From Dugong dugon (Eukaryota; Chordata; Mammalia; Sirenia; Dugongidae): a DNA stretch of 64,000 nt. The notes under the pieces are model-generated. The model did not search any database and had not been told where the DNA came from. It saw only the letters and a program-made list of their open reading frames with translations. Below, piece after piece: positions 37,959 through 50,736 of this stretch. Numbering within the stretch: position 1 is the first letter of the stretch; every line of letters starts with the position of its first letter. Location: positions 31,947,465-32,011,464 of the forward strand of contig CM057464.1 in the NCBI GenBank assembly GCA_030035585.1, in the 5' to 3' direction. A program made the position numbers and the translations under genes.

Positions 37959-38954
37959 GAACTCAAGAAAAGGTTTAAATACAGAAGAAAACATTCTTTG
38001 ATGGTTACAAGGGTGGGGAGGGAGGGACAGGGGTATTCACTAACTAGATAGTAGACAAGAATTATCTTAGGTGAAGGGAAGGACAGCACACACTACAGGG
38101 GAAGTCAGCACAACTGGACTAAACCAAAAGCTGAAAAGTTTCCTGAATACAACCAAACACTTCGAGGGACAGAGTAGCAGGGCTAGGGGTCTGGGGACTA
38201 TGCTTTCAGTGGACATCTAGGTCAACTGGCATAACAAAGCTTATTAAGAAAATGTTCTGCATCCCACTTTGGTGAGTGGCATCTGGGGTCTTAAAAGCTA
38301 GCGAGCAGCAATCTAAGATGCTTCTATTGGTCCCAACCTACCTGGAGTAAAGGGGAATGAAGAACACCAAAGACACAAGGAAAATATTACCCCAAGAGAC
38401 AAAAGGGCCCCATAAACTGGAGACTCCATCAGCCTGATACCAGAAGAACTAGATGGTGCGCAGCGACCACCAATGACTGCCCTGGCAGGGAACACAACAG
38501 AGAGTCCCTGATGGAGCAGGAGAAAAGCTGGGTGCAGAACTCAAATCCTAGTAAAAATACCAGACTTAACGGTCTGAGTGAGACTGGAGGGATCCTGGAA
38601 GACATGTCCCCTGGACTCTCTGTTAGCCAAAAGTTAAAACCATTCCTGGAGTCAACTATTCAGACAAAGATTAGACTGGTCTATAAGACATAAAATGATA
38701 CTCATGAAGATTGTGCCTCTTAGCTCAAGTAGATACATGAGTCTAAATGAGCAGCTCCTGTCTGGAGGTGAGATGAGAAGGCAGAAAGGGACAGGAGCTG
38801 GTTGAACAGACACGGGAAATCCAGAGTGGATAGAGGAGTGTGCTGTTACAGTACAGGGAGAGCAACTAGGGTCACATAGCAATGTGTATATAAATTTTTA
38901 TATAGAAAACTAAATTGAACTGTAAACTTTCACTTTAAGCACAATTTTAAAAAA
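35584..38954 (+). mobile_element. LINE-1 segment 3 (ORF2 C-terminal half and tail)
   Basis: It starts abruptly at the ORF2 position corresponding to about 30903 in segment 1 ('ttttcactggagaattctacc' versus 'acttcactggagaattctacc') and runs to the L1 3' end at 38954. The 3'UTR (37959-38950) matches segment 1. By eye the two segments differ at roughly one site in ten, so they are separate old copies rather than a recent duplication. Confidence 0.85.
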
Positions 38955-38970
38955 AAAGAACTGAATTGAG

Positions 38971-40425
38971 ATTTGAACTTCACTCAAGAGATGGAGTATT
39001 AAGTTTGAGTCTTGCTAAGTCCACTGCCAGCTAATACAAACAAATAAACAATGTTCTCAGTATATGACAACAAAATATAAACCCAATCTATCATTAACAA
39101 TGACAAAGGTGCAATCCAAAATTATTTGACACATGAGGAAACAGGAAAATGTCACTCATTATCAAAAGAAAAGACAACTAGCAGAGTTCAAGCTTGAAAT
39201 GACTGGGTGTTAGAACTTCCACACAAGAATTTTAAAACAATTTTTATAACTATAATCAGTTGTATCAAAGAAAATATGCTCATAATGAATGAAAAGGTAG
39301 ATCTTGGCAGACAAACATATTAGAAAAGAACCATAAAAAATTCCATAAATACTGAATCTAGAATATTTTTTTTAAAAATCACTGGATGGGCTTAGTAGCA
39401 GAATCTCAATGACAAAGAAAAGAGTAAATTTTAAGATGGAACAATATCAATTATCCACTTTGAAGAACAAAGAAAAAACAAAAAAAAAAAACAGAGAGAG
39501 CCTCAATGACTTGTGAGACAATTATAAAATGTCTACTATACAATTAATTGGAGTCACAGAAGAAGAGGAGAACATGGGGCAAAAAAAAAAAAAAAAAAAG
39601 AGTAAATAATAGCCAAAAAGTAATCAACTTTGGAGAAAATAATAAACTAACAGATACAAGAAGCTCAATGACACCCAAACATTATAAATTCAAAGACAAC
39701 CATGCCTAGGCACATCATAGTCAAAATGTTGAAAACCAAAGATAGGAAAACAAAAACAAAAACCTGAAAGCAGTAAATAGAAAACAATACAGTACACACA
39801 GAGAAACCATGATTGCCTAATGACTGACTTATCATCAAGAATTATGAATGTCAGAAGACATTGGGAATAACATATTAAGTGCTGAAGAGAAACAAAACAA
39901 TGAACTAAAAATTTTATATATGTAAAATGTGTATTACTGTTGAATGTGTATATATTGTTAATTTAGCTATCCCTCAAAAATAAAGGAAAAATAATGATAT
40001 TTTTAGATAAGCAAAAAAATTAGAGCATTTGCTATCAGCAAATCTGAACGATAGGAAATGCTAAATAAATTTTTTTTGCTGAAGGAAAATGATACCGGTG
40101 GGAAACTTGGACCTCTAAGAAGGAATGAAGAATGCCAGAAATGGTGACTATCTGGGTAAATACAAAAGACTTCCTTTTTTCTCTTAATTTCTATACAAAA
40201 CATATGACTAAAGCAAAAACTGTAACATTTTTGAAGTGTATAATGAATGTAGATGCAATACATATGACAACTACAGCATAAAGAAGGAGACTCGGAGAGA
40301 GATAATGGACCTATATGGGTGCAAGGCTTCTACATTTTACCTAGAATGCAACATTACTAACTCTATCCTTTGAAAAGTTATAAATATTGTAATCTCTAGC
40401 ATCACCACTAAAAAATGTACATGGA
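38971..40425 (+). mobile_element. Ancient L1M ORF1/spacer region
   Basis: Features such as 'ttggagtcacagaagaagag' (39549-39568), 'caaagacaaccatgcctagg' and the later 'attgtaatctctagcatcac' with 'cactaaaaaatgtac' resemble the ORF1 3' half and ORF1-ORF2 spacer of old L1M/HAL1-type elements. No open frame survives. The composite L1 seems to have inserted into its left part. The left counterpart may be 26560-26689. Confidence 0.55.
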
Positions 40426-41482
40426 CTCAAATGTCATAATAACTCATTTTCAAGACTATGATACTCATTCAAATCTAAGGAAGTGAATAAGTTATAATAA
40501 AATAGCTGTTGACATTTCACCCTTAATAAAACTTCTTTTGCATTATTTTCAGTGTCTGTTGTCAGTGTCACTACATTATATGATAGAAATTAAAAATAGT
40601 TCAAGTGGAACTGTAAAGCACCGATTTAGTCACAACAGTCAATAGGTTCACAATTTCAACTTCACTGTTAAGGTAGTTTTCTATCACTCTTTCACATAAA
40701 GACATATAAAATTTTTTATCACAGTAATGTTTATAGTGCAGGGAGGGGTAGCAACTTGGAAGAGTGAAAAAGTAAAATGTGTATACACTCAACAAATTAT
40801 TATAAAGAAGTTAGAAAACATAGCAGCCTAGATGTACATGCATCAACATGATCGCATCTTCTAAATCTAGTTGGTTGAAGACAAAGACCAGAATAAATCT
40901 CTAACACAATATCTATGAGCTAAATTAAAAATATATGCACATGTAACAACAATACACATCCTACAAGAACATATACAAACAAAAGAATTCATACAAACAT
41001 ATTAGAATAGTTGCTTGTGAGGAGAATAAAGGAAGTGGAGAAGGAGATAAAAAGAGATGATAGATATAATAAACAAAAAGAAAAATACGAGTGCTATGCA
41101 CAGAACAATAATGGTGATGTACTGTGAAATAAAGAGTATAAATAATATCTGTACCTAAGGTCCATCCAAAACAGAAAAGAAAGGGACTCATCTTTTCTGA
41201 GCAATATTTAATTTATTTATGTATTTTCTTTCTTTTACTGCTGTAGGTATCTAGGATTAATTTCCACACTAATTTTATAATTTCAACTGATTAACAGGTT
41301 TTATGACAAACCATTAAACCATGTTGGGGTACTTCCTTGAAATTAAAATTGAAAGCATTAGCAGATATTTACAGTGTTCAGTATAGATGCAGAGTCAGAT
41401 TTTCTACATCTACACATCCCTAAAACCAAATGAAAAGTAATTCAATTATAAAGTTTGATTTGTACCACTGTAATTATTTAGG
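40426..41482. other. No gene recognised
   Basis: AT-rich sequence. The minus frame at 40961-41191 and others are short and unsupported. It may include further decayed L1M sequence. Confidence 0.4.
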
Positions 41483-41704
41483 CCAGGTATTAGACAACTA
41501 CGGCCAGTTTTCAGGCCAAATCCAGCCCGCCATTTTTTTTTTTTTTACAACCTAGGAGCTAAGAAAGGTATTTACATTTTTCAGTGGCTGTATTTTAAAT
41601 TGTTATATAAGTACCTATACAATATCCTCCTTTTTTACTCTTGGCTAGAAAAGCCTAAAATATTTACTATCTGGCTCTTTAAGGAAAAGTTTGCCAACCT
41701 CTGA
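41483..41704 (+). mobile_element. hAT-like nonautonomous DNA transposon fossil
   Basis: The left end 'caggtattagacaactacgg' with 'gccaaatccagcccgcc' and the right end 'aagcctaaaatatttactat' to 'aaagtttgccaacctctg' match the termini of a common mammalian MER-type hAT element. The terminal inverted repeats are degenerate. The middle is shortened. Confidence 0.6.
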
Positions 41705-42074
41705 TCTAGACTCTGGTAAGATAAAATAATAATTTCTGGTATTTTTTCTTTTGAAAGACTTGTGTCCCAAGTTATAAGAAAAGGATTGAGAAACAGTTTC
41801 GGGGGGTGGGGGGAAAGAGGAATCTGACATCATCCAAAAACCCTTGAAATAGAATATGGGAGAATGTGCTGTTGGTTAAGTAAAAACTACCCATTAGATG
41901 GCAAACATCAAAGGTCATTTGCAGGATAATTTAAAGAGCAAGCATAATATCAGCACTAGAATACAATGATTATTAAAGCAGAATGTTTTCCAAGATAGAC
42001 ATGACAGAACCTTGCATTCCACATAATGTTCTTACAAAGTGATGTCGACACTCATCACACTGAAAGATGGGGTC

Positions 42075-42547
42075 TGTCTTAGTTATCTAGTGCTGCCATA
42101 ACAGAAATACCACAAGTGGATGGTTTTAACGAAGAGAAGCTTATTTCCTCACAGTCAAAGTAGTCAAATTCAGGGCGTCAGCTCCAGGGGATGTCTTTCT
42201 GTCTCTGTCCGCCTTCTCATCAGTGTACCCTGCGGACAAGGAGCTTCTCGGCACAGGGACCCCGGTCCAAATGACGCGCTCTGTTCCCAGTGCTGCTTTC
42301 TTCATGGTATGAGGTCCCCCTGGCTCACTGCTCACTTCTGTCTTTTGTATCTCAATACATTGCCTCAGGACACAATCCAGTCTTGTAGATCAGGTCCTGC
42401 TTTACTAACACAACTGCCACCCATCCTCCCTCATTAACATCATAGAGGCAGGTTTAAAACATACGGGAAAATCACACAGTACCAGGAATCATGGCCTAGC
42501 CAAATTGGTACACACATTTTTTGGGGGACATAATTCAAACCATGACA
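42075..42547 (-). mobile_element. Solo LTR, MaLR/MLT1-like
   Basis: Same family as 1538-2025 and 54794-55330. Shared blocks include 'caaattcagggcgtcagctcc' and 'tggtatgaggtccccctg'. It ends TGTCTTAG.../...CCATGACA on the + strand. A near-perfect 5-bp TSD is present: GGGTC at 42070-42074, GGATC at 42548-42552. Confidence 0.75.
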
Positions 42548-42552
42548 GGATC

Positions 42553-44271
42553 TATTATCTCCTCTTGAATCTGGGCTAGGTCATAAAAGGCAATGCGGTT
42601 TCTGCCCAGTTTTTGTGGGTAGGTTGCTACTGGAACCAGCCTCCATGCTGTAAGGAAGCGCAGACCACATGGAGAGTCCATGAATAGGTGCTGTGCCCAA
42701 CAACTCCAGCTGAGACCCCAGCTGACAGTCAACATCAACTACCAGACATGAGTGAGAAAGCCTTCAAAAGCCTGTAGCCCTAGCCACCAAGTGACTATAA
42801 CCTGCATGGAAGACTCCAAGCCCAAACCAGAACCATAAGAGAGAATAATAAATTGATTGTTGTTGTTTTAAGGAACTGCATTTTGGGGTAGTTTTTCTGT
42901 TACTGTTGTTTGGTTTGGTTTTTCGTATCAATAGATAATCAGAACTATCTATAATCTTTTTTGCTGAAGATTCAACATATATTCTAAACATTATCCAATA
43001 TATCATCAAATCAGAACTGCAGAGAGGCCACTATTCCAAATGAGTTACTTGGCCTGTCTGAATTCGTGATACCTTGGAAGGACTAAATATAACTAGAAGT
43101 TGCTAGGCATAGCTGGCTTACAGAGCTTTATGAGCAATAGGGAACATAGGAGGATCAGGAACTTTCACAACAAGACAAATCATACTCTCAAATTTGGTAA
43201 TAAAGTAACTATTTTGTCACAATCATGTAGGTACATCCCTAGTAAGAGAGAAATGGAGCCAATAATATAATTCAAAACTCCTTTTCCCTATTCTATGATT
43301 TACACATAAGTCTATATAACTCCTCAGGAATAAACATACTTCTTTATCCAAAAATCTGGGAGTTTACTCCCAAATAGTCCTTTCTAAAAAGATAAGGATT
43401 AAGATATAAACATGTAAATTGGAGTTGTAATAAAAATAAAAGTTTTAATGCATCTTTTATGAATTGTGCTAAAACGTTTCTGTCAAAAGGGAGAATATAT
43501 CTAATAAAGTCTTTCATAACATTATAAAATAACATTTTTAGTTTTATGTTTGGAATGATAAAGTTCCTTATGCTTGGAATGACATTGAAGTAAACTACAA
43601 TGAAAGATTTTTGAGATTTTTTTTTTTACAAAGACAAACGCATGACATTTCCACATAGCTTTTAGTCTTTACCTTGGAAATCTGGCTGCTTAGGATAAAG
43701 GCAGAGAAAATGAGCAGGAAAGCTTTAGAGGTGGGCAGCTATCATTAAATGCAAATATATTCATTAAGGAATTGGCGAAACAGGAAGGTATATTCCATTT
43801 TTAATGAATTTTTTAAACACACAAATACACTGCAGGTGTGCATTTTTAATCTAATTAACCTTTGAAGAAGTGGTTATCACTGGAAATGAGCCTGGGTGAT
43901 AAGACATTATCTTATTTTTTAACCTTTTATTTTATATACATGTTATAAAATTTTCTAAGTGCATCAAAAGCTGCCTTATTTCCACTTTAATATCCGTAGC
44001 CTTCCTACAGAGCCACTGAAAGCACCGATGGCATAATTTTCATGGAATTTTGATTTTGAGTTGGATTGGTAAAAAGATCTCATATAATGGAAATACTACA
44101 TGTAATTTTTTTAAAAGATACATTTTCTAAAAATTTTAGAACAATGATCAGCAGTTAACATATATTTTGTGTGTAATATGTTTTTGTTATAGACTTGTGA
44201 CAATTATTTGAGTAATTCAGAACAAATACATCTACTGCAGTGCCCACTCACACACTGAGTAAAAGTGACTT
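42553..44271. other. No gene recognised
   Basis: AT-rich intergenic sequence. Minus frames at 42535-42738, 42764-43009 and 43344-43535 lack any recognisable domain. Confidence 0.5.
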
Positions 44272-44288
44272 ATAAGATTTTAAAAATT

Positions 44289-44650
44289 TTTTTTTTTATT
44301 GTACTTCAGATGAAGGCTTACAGAACAAATAGTTTCTCATAAAACAATAGTACACATATTGTTTTATGACATTGGTTAACAACCCCACAACATATCAACC
44401 CTCTCCCTTGTTGACCTTTTTTTTCCCCCCTTTGGTGAAAATACACATAGCCAAAGATACGCCATTTCAAAAATTTCTACATGCACAATTCAGTGACATT
44501 GACTACGCTCTTCCAATTGTGCTGCTATTCTCACTTTAAATGAAGGCTTACAGAACAAAATAGTTTCTCATTTAACGGTTAATACACATGTTGCCCTATG
44601 ACAATGGTTAACAACCTCACAACACATCAACACTATCCTTACTCAACCTT
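44289..44650 (-). repeat. Duplicated chimeric L1 3' tail
   Basis: The tail block ('atgaaggcttacagaacaaa', 'gttaacaacc') occurs at 44308-44400 and again at 44540-44640. The spacer at 44415-44525 carries, in L1 sense, 'cactgaattgtgcatgtag' and 'ttggctatgtgtattttcac' followed by an A-rich stretch. This resembles the 3' terminus of old L1s. The same arrangement exists at 35170-35570. Confidence 0.85.
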
Positions 44651-45459
44651 GGGTTCCCTATCACCAGCTTTCCTGTCCCCTTCTGCCTTCTGGCCCTTGT
44701 CCCTGGACTGCTGTGCCTCATTAGTCCCATTTGGTTTTATAGGGCTGTCCACTTCCCGGCTGAACGGTGAACCTCGGAAATGGCTTAACCACTGAGCTAA
44801 AAGGGTATCTAGGGGCCATACTCTCGGGGTTTCTCCAGTCTCCTTTAGATCAGTAAATCTGGTCATTTTTTTGTGAGTTAGAATTTTGTTCTACATCCTT
44901 CTCCAGCTCTGTCAAGAACCCTCTGTTGTGATCCTGGTCAGAGCAGTCAGTGGTGGTAGCTGGGCACCATCCAGCTGTACTGGACTCAGTCTGGTGGAGG
45001 CCTTGGTAGCTGTGGTCCATTAGTCCTTCGGACTACACTTTTCCTTGTATCCTGTTCTCTTCATTCTCCCTTGCTCCCGAAGGGATGAGATAAGTGGAGT
45101 ATCTTAGATGGATGTACACAGGCTTTTAAGACCCCAGACGCTACTCACCAAGGTAGAATGTAGGACGTTGTCTTTATAAACTGTGTTATGCCAATCAGAT
45201 AGATGTTCCCCAAGACCATGGTCCCCACAGCCCTCCACCCAGCAATTCAGTCCCTCAGGGACTTTGGGTGTATCTATGGAGCTACCATGACCTTTCCTTG
45301 TACAAGTTGTGCTGGTTTCCCCTGTATTGTGTACTGTCTCACCCTTCACCCAAGATACCACTTATCTATTGCCTTTTTAGCATTTCTCCCCCAAGGCCTT
45401 GCATCCCTGGTAACCGACAAAGATTGTTACTCTTTGTGTGTGAACATTTTCATGGGTTT

Positions 45460-48400
45460 TTACAACAGAGGTCTCATACAATATTTGTACTTTTGTGATT
45501 GACTTATTTCACTCAGCATAATGTCCTCCAGTTTCATCCATGTTATGAGATGCTTCACAGATTGATCATTGTTCTGACTGCATAGTACTCCATTGAGTGT
45601 ATGTACCATAGTTTGTTTATCCATTCTTCTGTTGATGGGCATCTAGGTTGTTTCCATCGTTTTGCTATTGTGAATAATGCTGCCATGAACATAGGTATGC
45701 ATATGTCTATTCGAGTGACGACTCTTATTTCTCTAGGATATATTCCTAGGAGTGGGATTGCTGGATCAAATGGTATGTCTGTTTCTAGCTTTCTGAGGAA
45801 GCGCCATATCATTTTCCAAAATGGTTGTATCATTTTGCATTCCCACTAGCAGTGCATGAGAGGTCCGCTCTCCCCACAGCCCTTCCAACGTATGTTATTT
45901 CCAGTGTTTTTGATTCGTGCCAGTAAAGCCAGGGTGAGATGGTATCTCATTGTGGTTTTAATTTGCATTTCTCTAATGGCTAGTGATCACGAGCATTTCC
46001 TCATGTGTCTGTTGGCCATTTGAATGTCTTCTTTGGTGAAGAGTCTCTTCATTTCCTTTGCCCATTTTTTAACAGGATTATTTGCCTTTTTGTTGCAGAG
46101 GCGCTGGATCTTCTTGTAGATTATGGAGACTAGACCTTTGCCTGACTTGCAATGTCCAAAAATTTTTTCCCAGTCTGTAGGTTCTCTTTTGACTCTTTTG
46201 GTGAAGTCTTTTGAAGAGCATAGGTGTTTGATTTTTAGAAGATCCCAGTTATCTAGCTTATCTGCTGGGGTTTCTGTGTTGATGGTTATGGTTTGTATCC
46301 TGTTAATGCCGTGTATTAAGGCCTGTAGTGTTGGTCCTATTTTTCCCTCTAAGAACTTTACAGTTTTAGGCTTTATATTCAGGTCTTTGATCCATTTGGA
46401 AGTAGTTTTTGTATACGGTGTGAGGTATGGGTCCTGTTCCATTTTTTTGCAGATGGATATCCTGTTTTGCCAGCACCATTTGTTAAAAAGACTGTCTTTT
46501 CCCCATTTGATGGACTTTGGGCCCTTGTCGAAGACCAGGTGCCCGTAGGTGGATGGATTTACATCTGGGTTCTCAATTCTCTTCCTTTGGTCAATGTATC
46601 TGTCATTGTACCAGTACCAGGCTGCTCTGACTACTGTAGCTGTATAGTAGGTTCTGAAGTCAGGTAGTGTGAGTCCTCCAAATTTATTCTTCTTCTTCAG
46701 TAGTGCTTTACTTATTCAGGGCTTCTTCCCTTTCCGTATAAAGTTAATGATTAGTTTTTCCATCTCTTTGAAGAATGTTGTTGGTATTTGGATCGAGATT
46801 GCATTGTATTTGTAAATTGCTTTGGGTAGAGTTGTCATTTTCACAATGTTGAGTCTGCCTATCCATGAGCATGGTATGTTTTTCCATTTATGTAGATCCC
46901 TTTGGGTTTCTTACAGTAGAGTTTTGTAGTTTTCTTTGTATAGGTCTTTTACATCCCTAGTTACATTTATACCTAAGTATTTTATTTTTTTCAGGGCCAT
47001 TATAAATGGTGTTGTTTTCCTGATTTCCTTTTCATCATTCTCTTTATTGGTGCATAGGAATCCAACTGATTTTTGTATGTTTATCTTGTATCCTGCTACT
47101 CTGCTGAATCTTTCTATTAGTTCCAGTAGATTTCTCATGGAGTCTTTAGGGTTTTCTATGTATACTATAATATCATACGCAAACAGGGACACTTTAACTT
47201 CTTCATTACCAATTTGGATGCCCTTTATTTCTTTTTCTTGCCTTATTGCTCTAGCTAGAACTTCCAACACAATGTTAAATAGGAGTAGTGATAAAGGACA
47301 TCCTTGTCTTGTTCCTGTTTTCAAGGGGAATGTTTTCAGCCTCTCTTCATTAAGAATGATGTTGGCCATTGGTTTTGCATAGATGCCCTTTATTATGTTG
47401 AGAAATTTCCCTTCTATACCTATTTTATTGAGAGTTTTTCTCAGGAATGGGCGTTGGACTTTGTCAAATGCCTTTTCTGCGTCAATTGAGATGATCATGT
47501 GATTCTCTCCTTTCCTTTGATTTATGTGGTGGATTACATTGATTGATTTTCTAATGTTGAACCATCCTTGCATACCTGGTATGAATCCTACTTGGTCGTG
47601 GTGCATTATTTTTTGATATGATGCTGAATTCTATTGGCTAGAATTCTGTTAAGAAACTTTGCATCTATATTCATGAGAGATATTGGTCTGTAATTTTCTT
47701 TTTTTGTGACATCTTTGCCTGGTTTTGGTATCAGCATTATGCTGGCTTCATAGAATGAATTTGGAAGTGTTGCTTCCTTTTCTATGCTCTGAAATAGCTT
47801 GAGTAGTACTGGTACAAGCTCTTCTGTATATGTTTTGTAGAATTCTCCAGTGAAGCCATCTGGGCCAGGGCTATTTTTGGTTGGGAGTTTTTTTATTACC
47901 ATTTTGATCTCTTCTCTTGTTATGGGTCTGTTCAGATTTTCAACATCATTTTTTTGTAATTTGGGTAGGTAGCGTGTTTCTAGCAATTTACCCATTTCCT
48001 CTAGGTTTTCAAATTTGTTGGAGTATAGTTTTTCATAATATTCTGTTATAATCCTTTCTATTTCAGTTGGTTCTGTTGTAATGTCCCCCATTTCGTTTCT
48101 TATTTGGGTTATTTGTGTCCTCTCCTGTTTTTCTTTTGTCAGTCTGGCCAGTGGTTTGTCGATTTTGTTGATTCTTTCAAAGAACCAACTTTTGGTTTTG
48201 TTGAGCCTTTCTATTGTTTTTCTGTTCTCTATTTCATTTATTTCCACTCTGGTCTTTAGTATTTCCTTTCTTCCAGTGGCTGTGGGCTTTTTTTGCTGTT
48301 CTATTTCTATTTGTTTGAGTTCTGTAGTTAATGTTTTGATTTTGTCCCTTTCTTCTTTTTTGATGTCTGCATCTATTGCTATAAATTGTCCTCTGAGGAC

Positions 48401-49275
48401 TGCCTTTGCTGTGTCCCAAAGGTTTTGGTATGAAGTGTTTTATTCTCATTTGATTCTAGGAATTTTTTGATTCCATCTCTGATTTCTTCTATTAGCCAGT
48501 GATGTGTAAGCAGGGTATTATTCAGTTTCCATGTAATTGATTTTTTTTCCTTGCTTTTTCTGTTGTTAATTTCTACCTTGATGGCATTGTGGTCAGAGAA
48601 GATACTTGGAATTATCTCAACGTTTTGGATCTTTCTGGGGATTGCTCTGTGGCCTAAGATGTGGTCTAGTCTGGAGAACATTCCATGTGCATTGGAAAAG
48701 AATGTGTACTTTGCAGCGGTTGGATGGAGTGTTCTATATATGTCTATGAGGTCAAGTTGGCTGATTGTGCCCTTTAGGTCTTCTGTATCTTTGCTGAGTT
48801 TCTTCTTAGTTGTTCTGTCCTTTACTGAGAGTGGTGTGTTGAAGTCTCCTACTATTATTGTGGAACTTTCAATTTCTCTCTTCAGTGTTGTTGGAGTTGG
48901 TTTTATGTATTTTGGAGCCCTGTCATTGGGTGCATAGATGTTTATTATGGTTGTGTCTTCATGATGGATCGTCCCCTTAATCATTATATACTGTTCTTCT
49001 TTGTCTTTTATGGTGGATTTTGTTCTAAAGTCTATTTTATCTGAGATTAGTATTGCCACTCCTGCTCTTTTTTGGTAATTGTGAGCTTGATATATTTTTT
49101 TCCAACCATTGTCTTTTAATAAATTCACATCTTTGTTTCTAAGGTGTGTCTCTTGTAGACAGCATAATGAATCCTGTTTTCTTATCCATTCTGTCACTCT
49201 CCATCTCTTTATCGGTGCATTGAGTCCATTTACATTCGGTGTAATTATTGATAGATGTGAGTTTGTTGGTGTCAT
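45460..49275 (-). pseudogene. L1 ORF2 remnant, best preserved
   Basis: The endonuclease domain is open from the ATG at 49275 for 298 codons (49275-48379): ITPNVNGLNAPIK (Asn), CCLQETHLRNKD (Glu), IIVGDFNTPLSVKDR (Asp/Asn), SRLDHILGHRA (Asp) and SDHNAIKVEI (Asp/His) keep all expected catalytic positions. Next come a 213-codon frame (48247-47606) with [14 protein letters not shown] and a 231-codon frame (47606-46911) with motif [16 protein letters not shown] and [16 protein letters not shown]. Its catalytic box reads [10 protein letters not shown], so FADD has become FAYD. Further frames are at 46442-45987 and 45833-45460. Role in the family: nicks target DNA and primes reverse transcription; inactive here. 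Confidence 0.92.
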
Positions 49276-49701
49276 TTTGTAGTGCTTTTTTTTGCGGTGC
49301 TGACGTTTTCTTTATTCTTTTTACTCTCCTGTGCTGAGTTACTTTTGTTTGTGGATTTTTTTTTTTCATTTCTTTTGTTTTTGTAGGTTTTGTTTTTGCT
49401 GAGACTTTATGTTTTTCCTCTTTATTTTTATGAGTATGTTTGTTAACTTTCTTTGTGGTTACCAGGAATTTTACCCTTATCTTTCTAATTTTGAAGCAGT
49501 CTACCATTACTTGGTATCGCTTTGCTTTCCTCTCCATTAGAAGATTCTATACCTATGCTGTTTATTCCCTCTTTAATTGTTTTGATGTTGTTGTCATTTA
49601 CTGATTAACTGCTCTGATTCCCTGTTGTATTTCTTTTGGTTTTGGATAGTCCTTCAGCGTTCATTTTCTAGACTGGTATCTGGCTGGTATGATCCTGCAT
49701 C

Positions 49702-50736
49702 CTAGATTCTGCCTGTGAGCTGAAGTTGTTTGTTCTCAGATCGAAGAACTCCCTTTAATAATTCTTGCATGTTTGGTTTGGATTTTACATATTCCCTTAA
49801 TTTCTTTTTATCTGGAAATGACCTGATTTTGAACAAGAGTTTTGCAGGATATATTATTCTTGGCTGGCAATTTTTTTCTTCATGATTTTATATATGTCAT
49901 CCCATTGCCTTCTTGCCTGCATGGTTTCTGTGGAATAATCTGAGCTTAGTCTTATTGTTTCTCCTCTGTACGTGACTTCTTGTTTTTCATGAGCTGCTCT
50001 CGGGATTCTTTGTTTGTCTTTGGTTTTTGCAAGTGTGAATATGATATGCCTTTGTGACTTTCTTTTGGGGTCTCTCCTATATGGGGTTCATTGAGCTTCT
50101 TGGATGGCCAGATTTTCATTTTTCATGATATTGGGGAAGTTTTCTGTCAGCAGTTCTTCAATGATCCTCTCTGTGTTTTCTGTTTTCTCCCCCTGTTCTG
50201 GAACTCCAATGACTCCCAAATTTTTACTTTTGATGGTATCCCACGTAACTCTCAGGGTCTCTTCATTTTTCTTTGTTCTTTTTTCTGAGTTTTCCTGAAA
50301 CAGAGTTGTATCCAAGTGTTTGTCTTCAATTCCACTGATCCTGTCTTCCACCACTTCAAATGTGCTTCTCAGCCCTTCTATGACACCATCCATTTCTGAA
50401 ATCTTGTTGTTTATCTTTTGTATTTCTAATTGTTTTCTTTGTATAATTTCTAGTTGTGAATTTATTTTGGCATTTTTTCCTGCATTATTTTCCTGAATTC
50501 TTCCTATTTTTTGTCTGTATTTTCCATGAATTGTCCATTTTTTCCTCATATTTGTCAGCTTTTTGCCTCAGCTCTTGGAGAATTCTGAGTATTAGAGATT
50601 TGAATTCCCTATCAGGTAGTTCTAGTGCCTTTTCTTCCACTGGAGAGTCATCTGGTGTTTTATTTTGGACACCTACTGGAACCATCCTGTCCTGTTTTTG
50701 TAAATGTTTTGATATTGTCTGCTGTCTTTGGGGCAT
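49702..50736 (-). pseudogene. L1 ORF1 remnant
   Basis: It starts MPQRQQTISKHLQKQDRM at 50736 with VEEKALELPDREFKSLILRI. Then comes a Lys/Gln-rich coiled coil (50549-50088: QLEIIQRKQLEIQKINNKIS) and an RRM-like part KNLGVIGVPEQGEKTENTER. The C-terminal domain at about 49740-49930 is recognisable after a frameshift near 50088, with codons for the QARRQWDDIYK-type motif and PAKLLFKIRS. The 3' boundary is approximate. Confidence 0.8.

Larger units (their letters stand above)
26690..38954 (+). mobile_element. Composite of three L1 segments with common outer TSD
   Basis: Segment 1 is a 5'-complete L1 (26690-34320), segment 2 a 3' end of another L1 subfamily (34321-35583), and segment 3 an ORF2-to-tail piece of the first type (35584-38954). 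The only convincing TSD is at the outer edges: AAAGAACTGAACTGAG at 26674-26689 and AAAGAACTGAATTGAG at 38955-38970 (15 of 16 identical). The flanks on both sides look like ancient L1M sequence, so the composite probably sits within an older L1. Confidence 0.8.

Noticed and set aside
46936..48937. Long + strand hydrophobic frames (128-148 codons)
   Set aside because: Exact antisense of the L1 ORF2 pieces; similar shadows appear opposite every other L1 ORF2 in the window.
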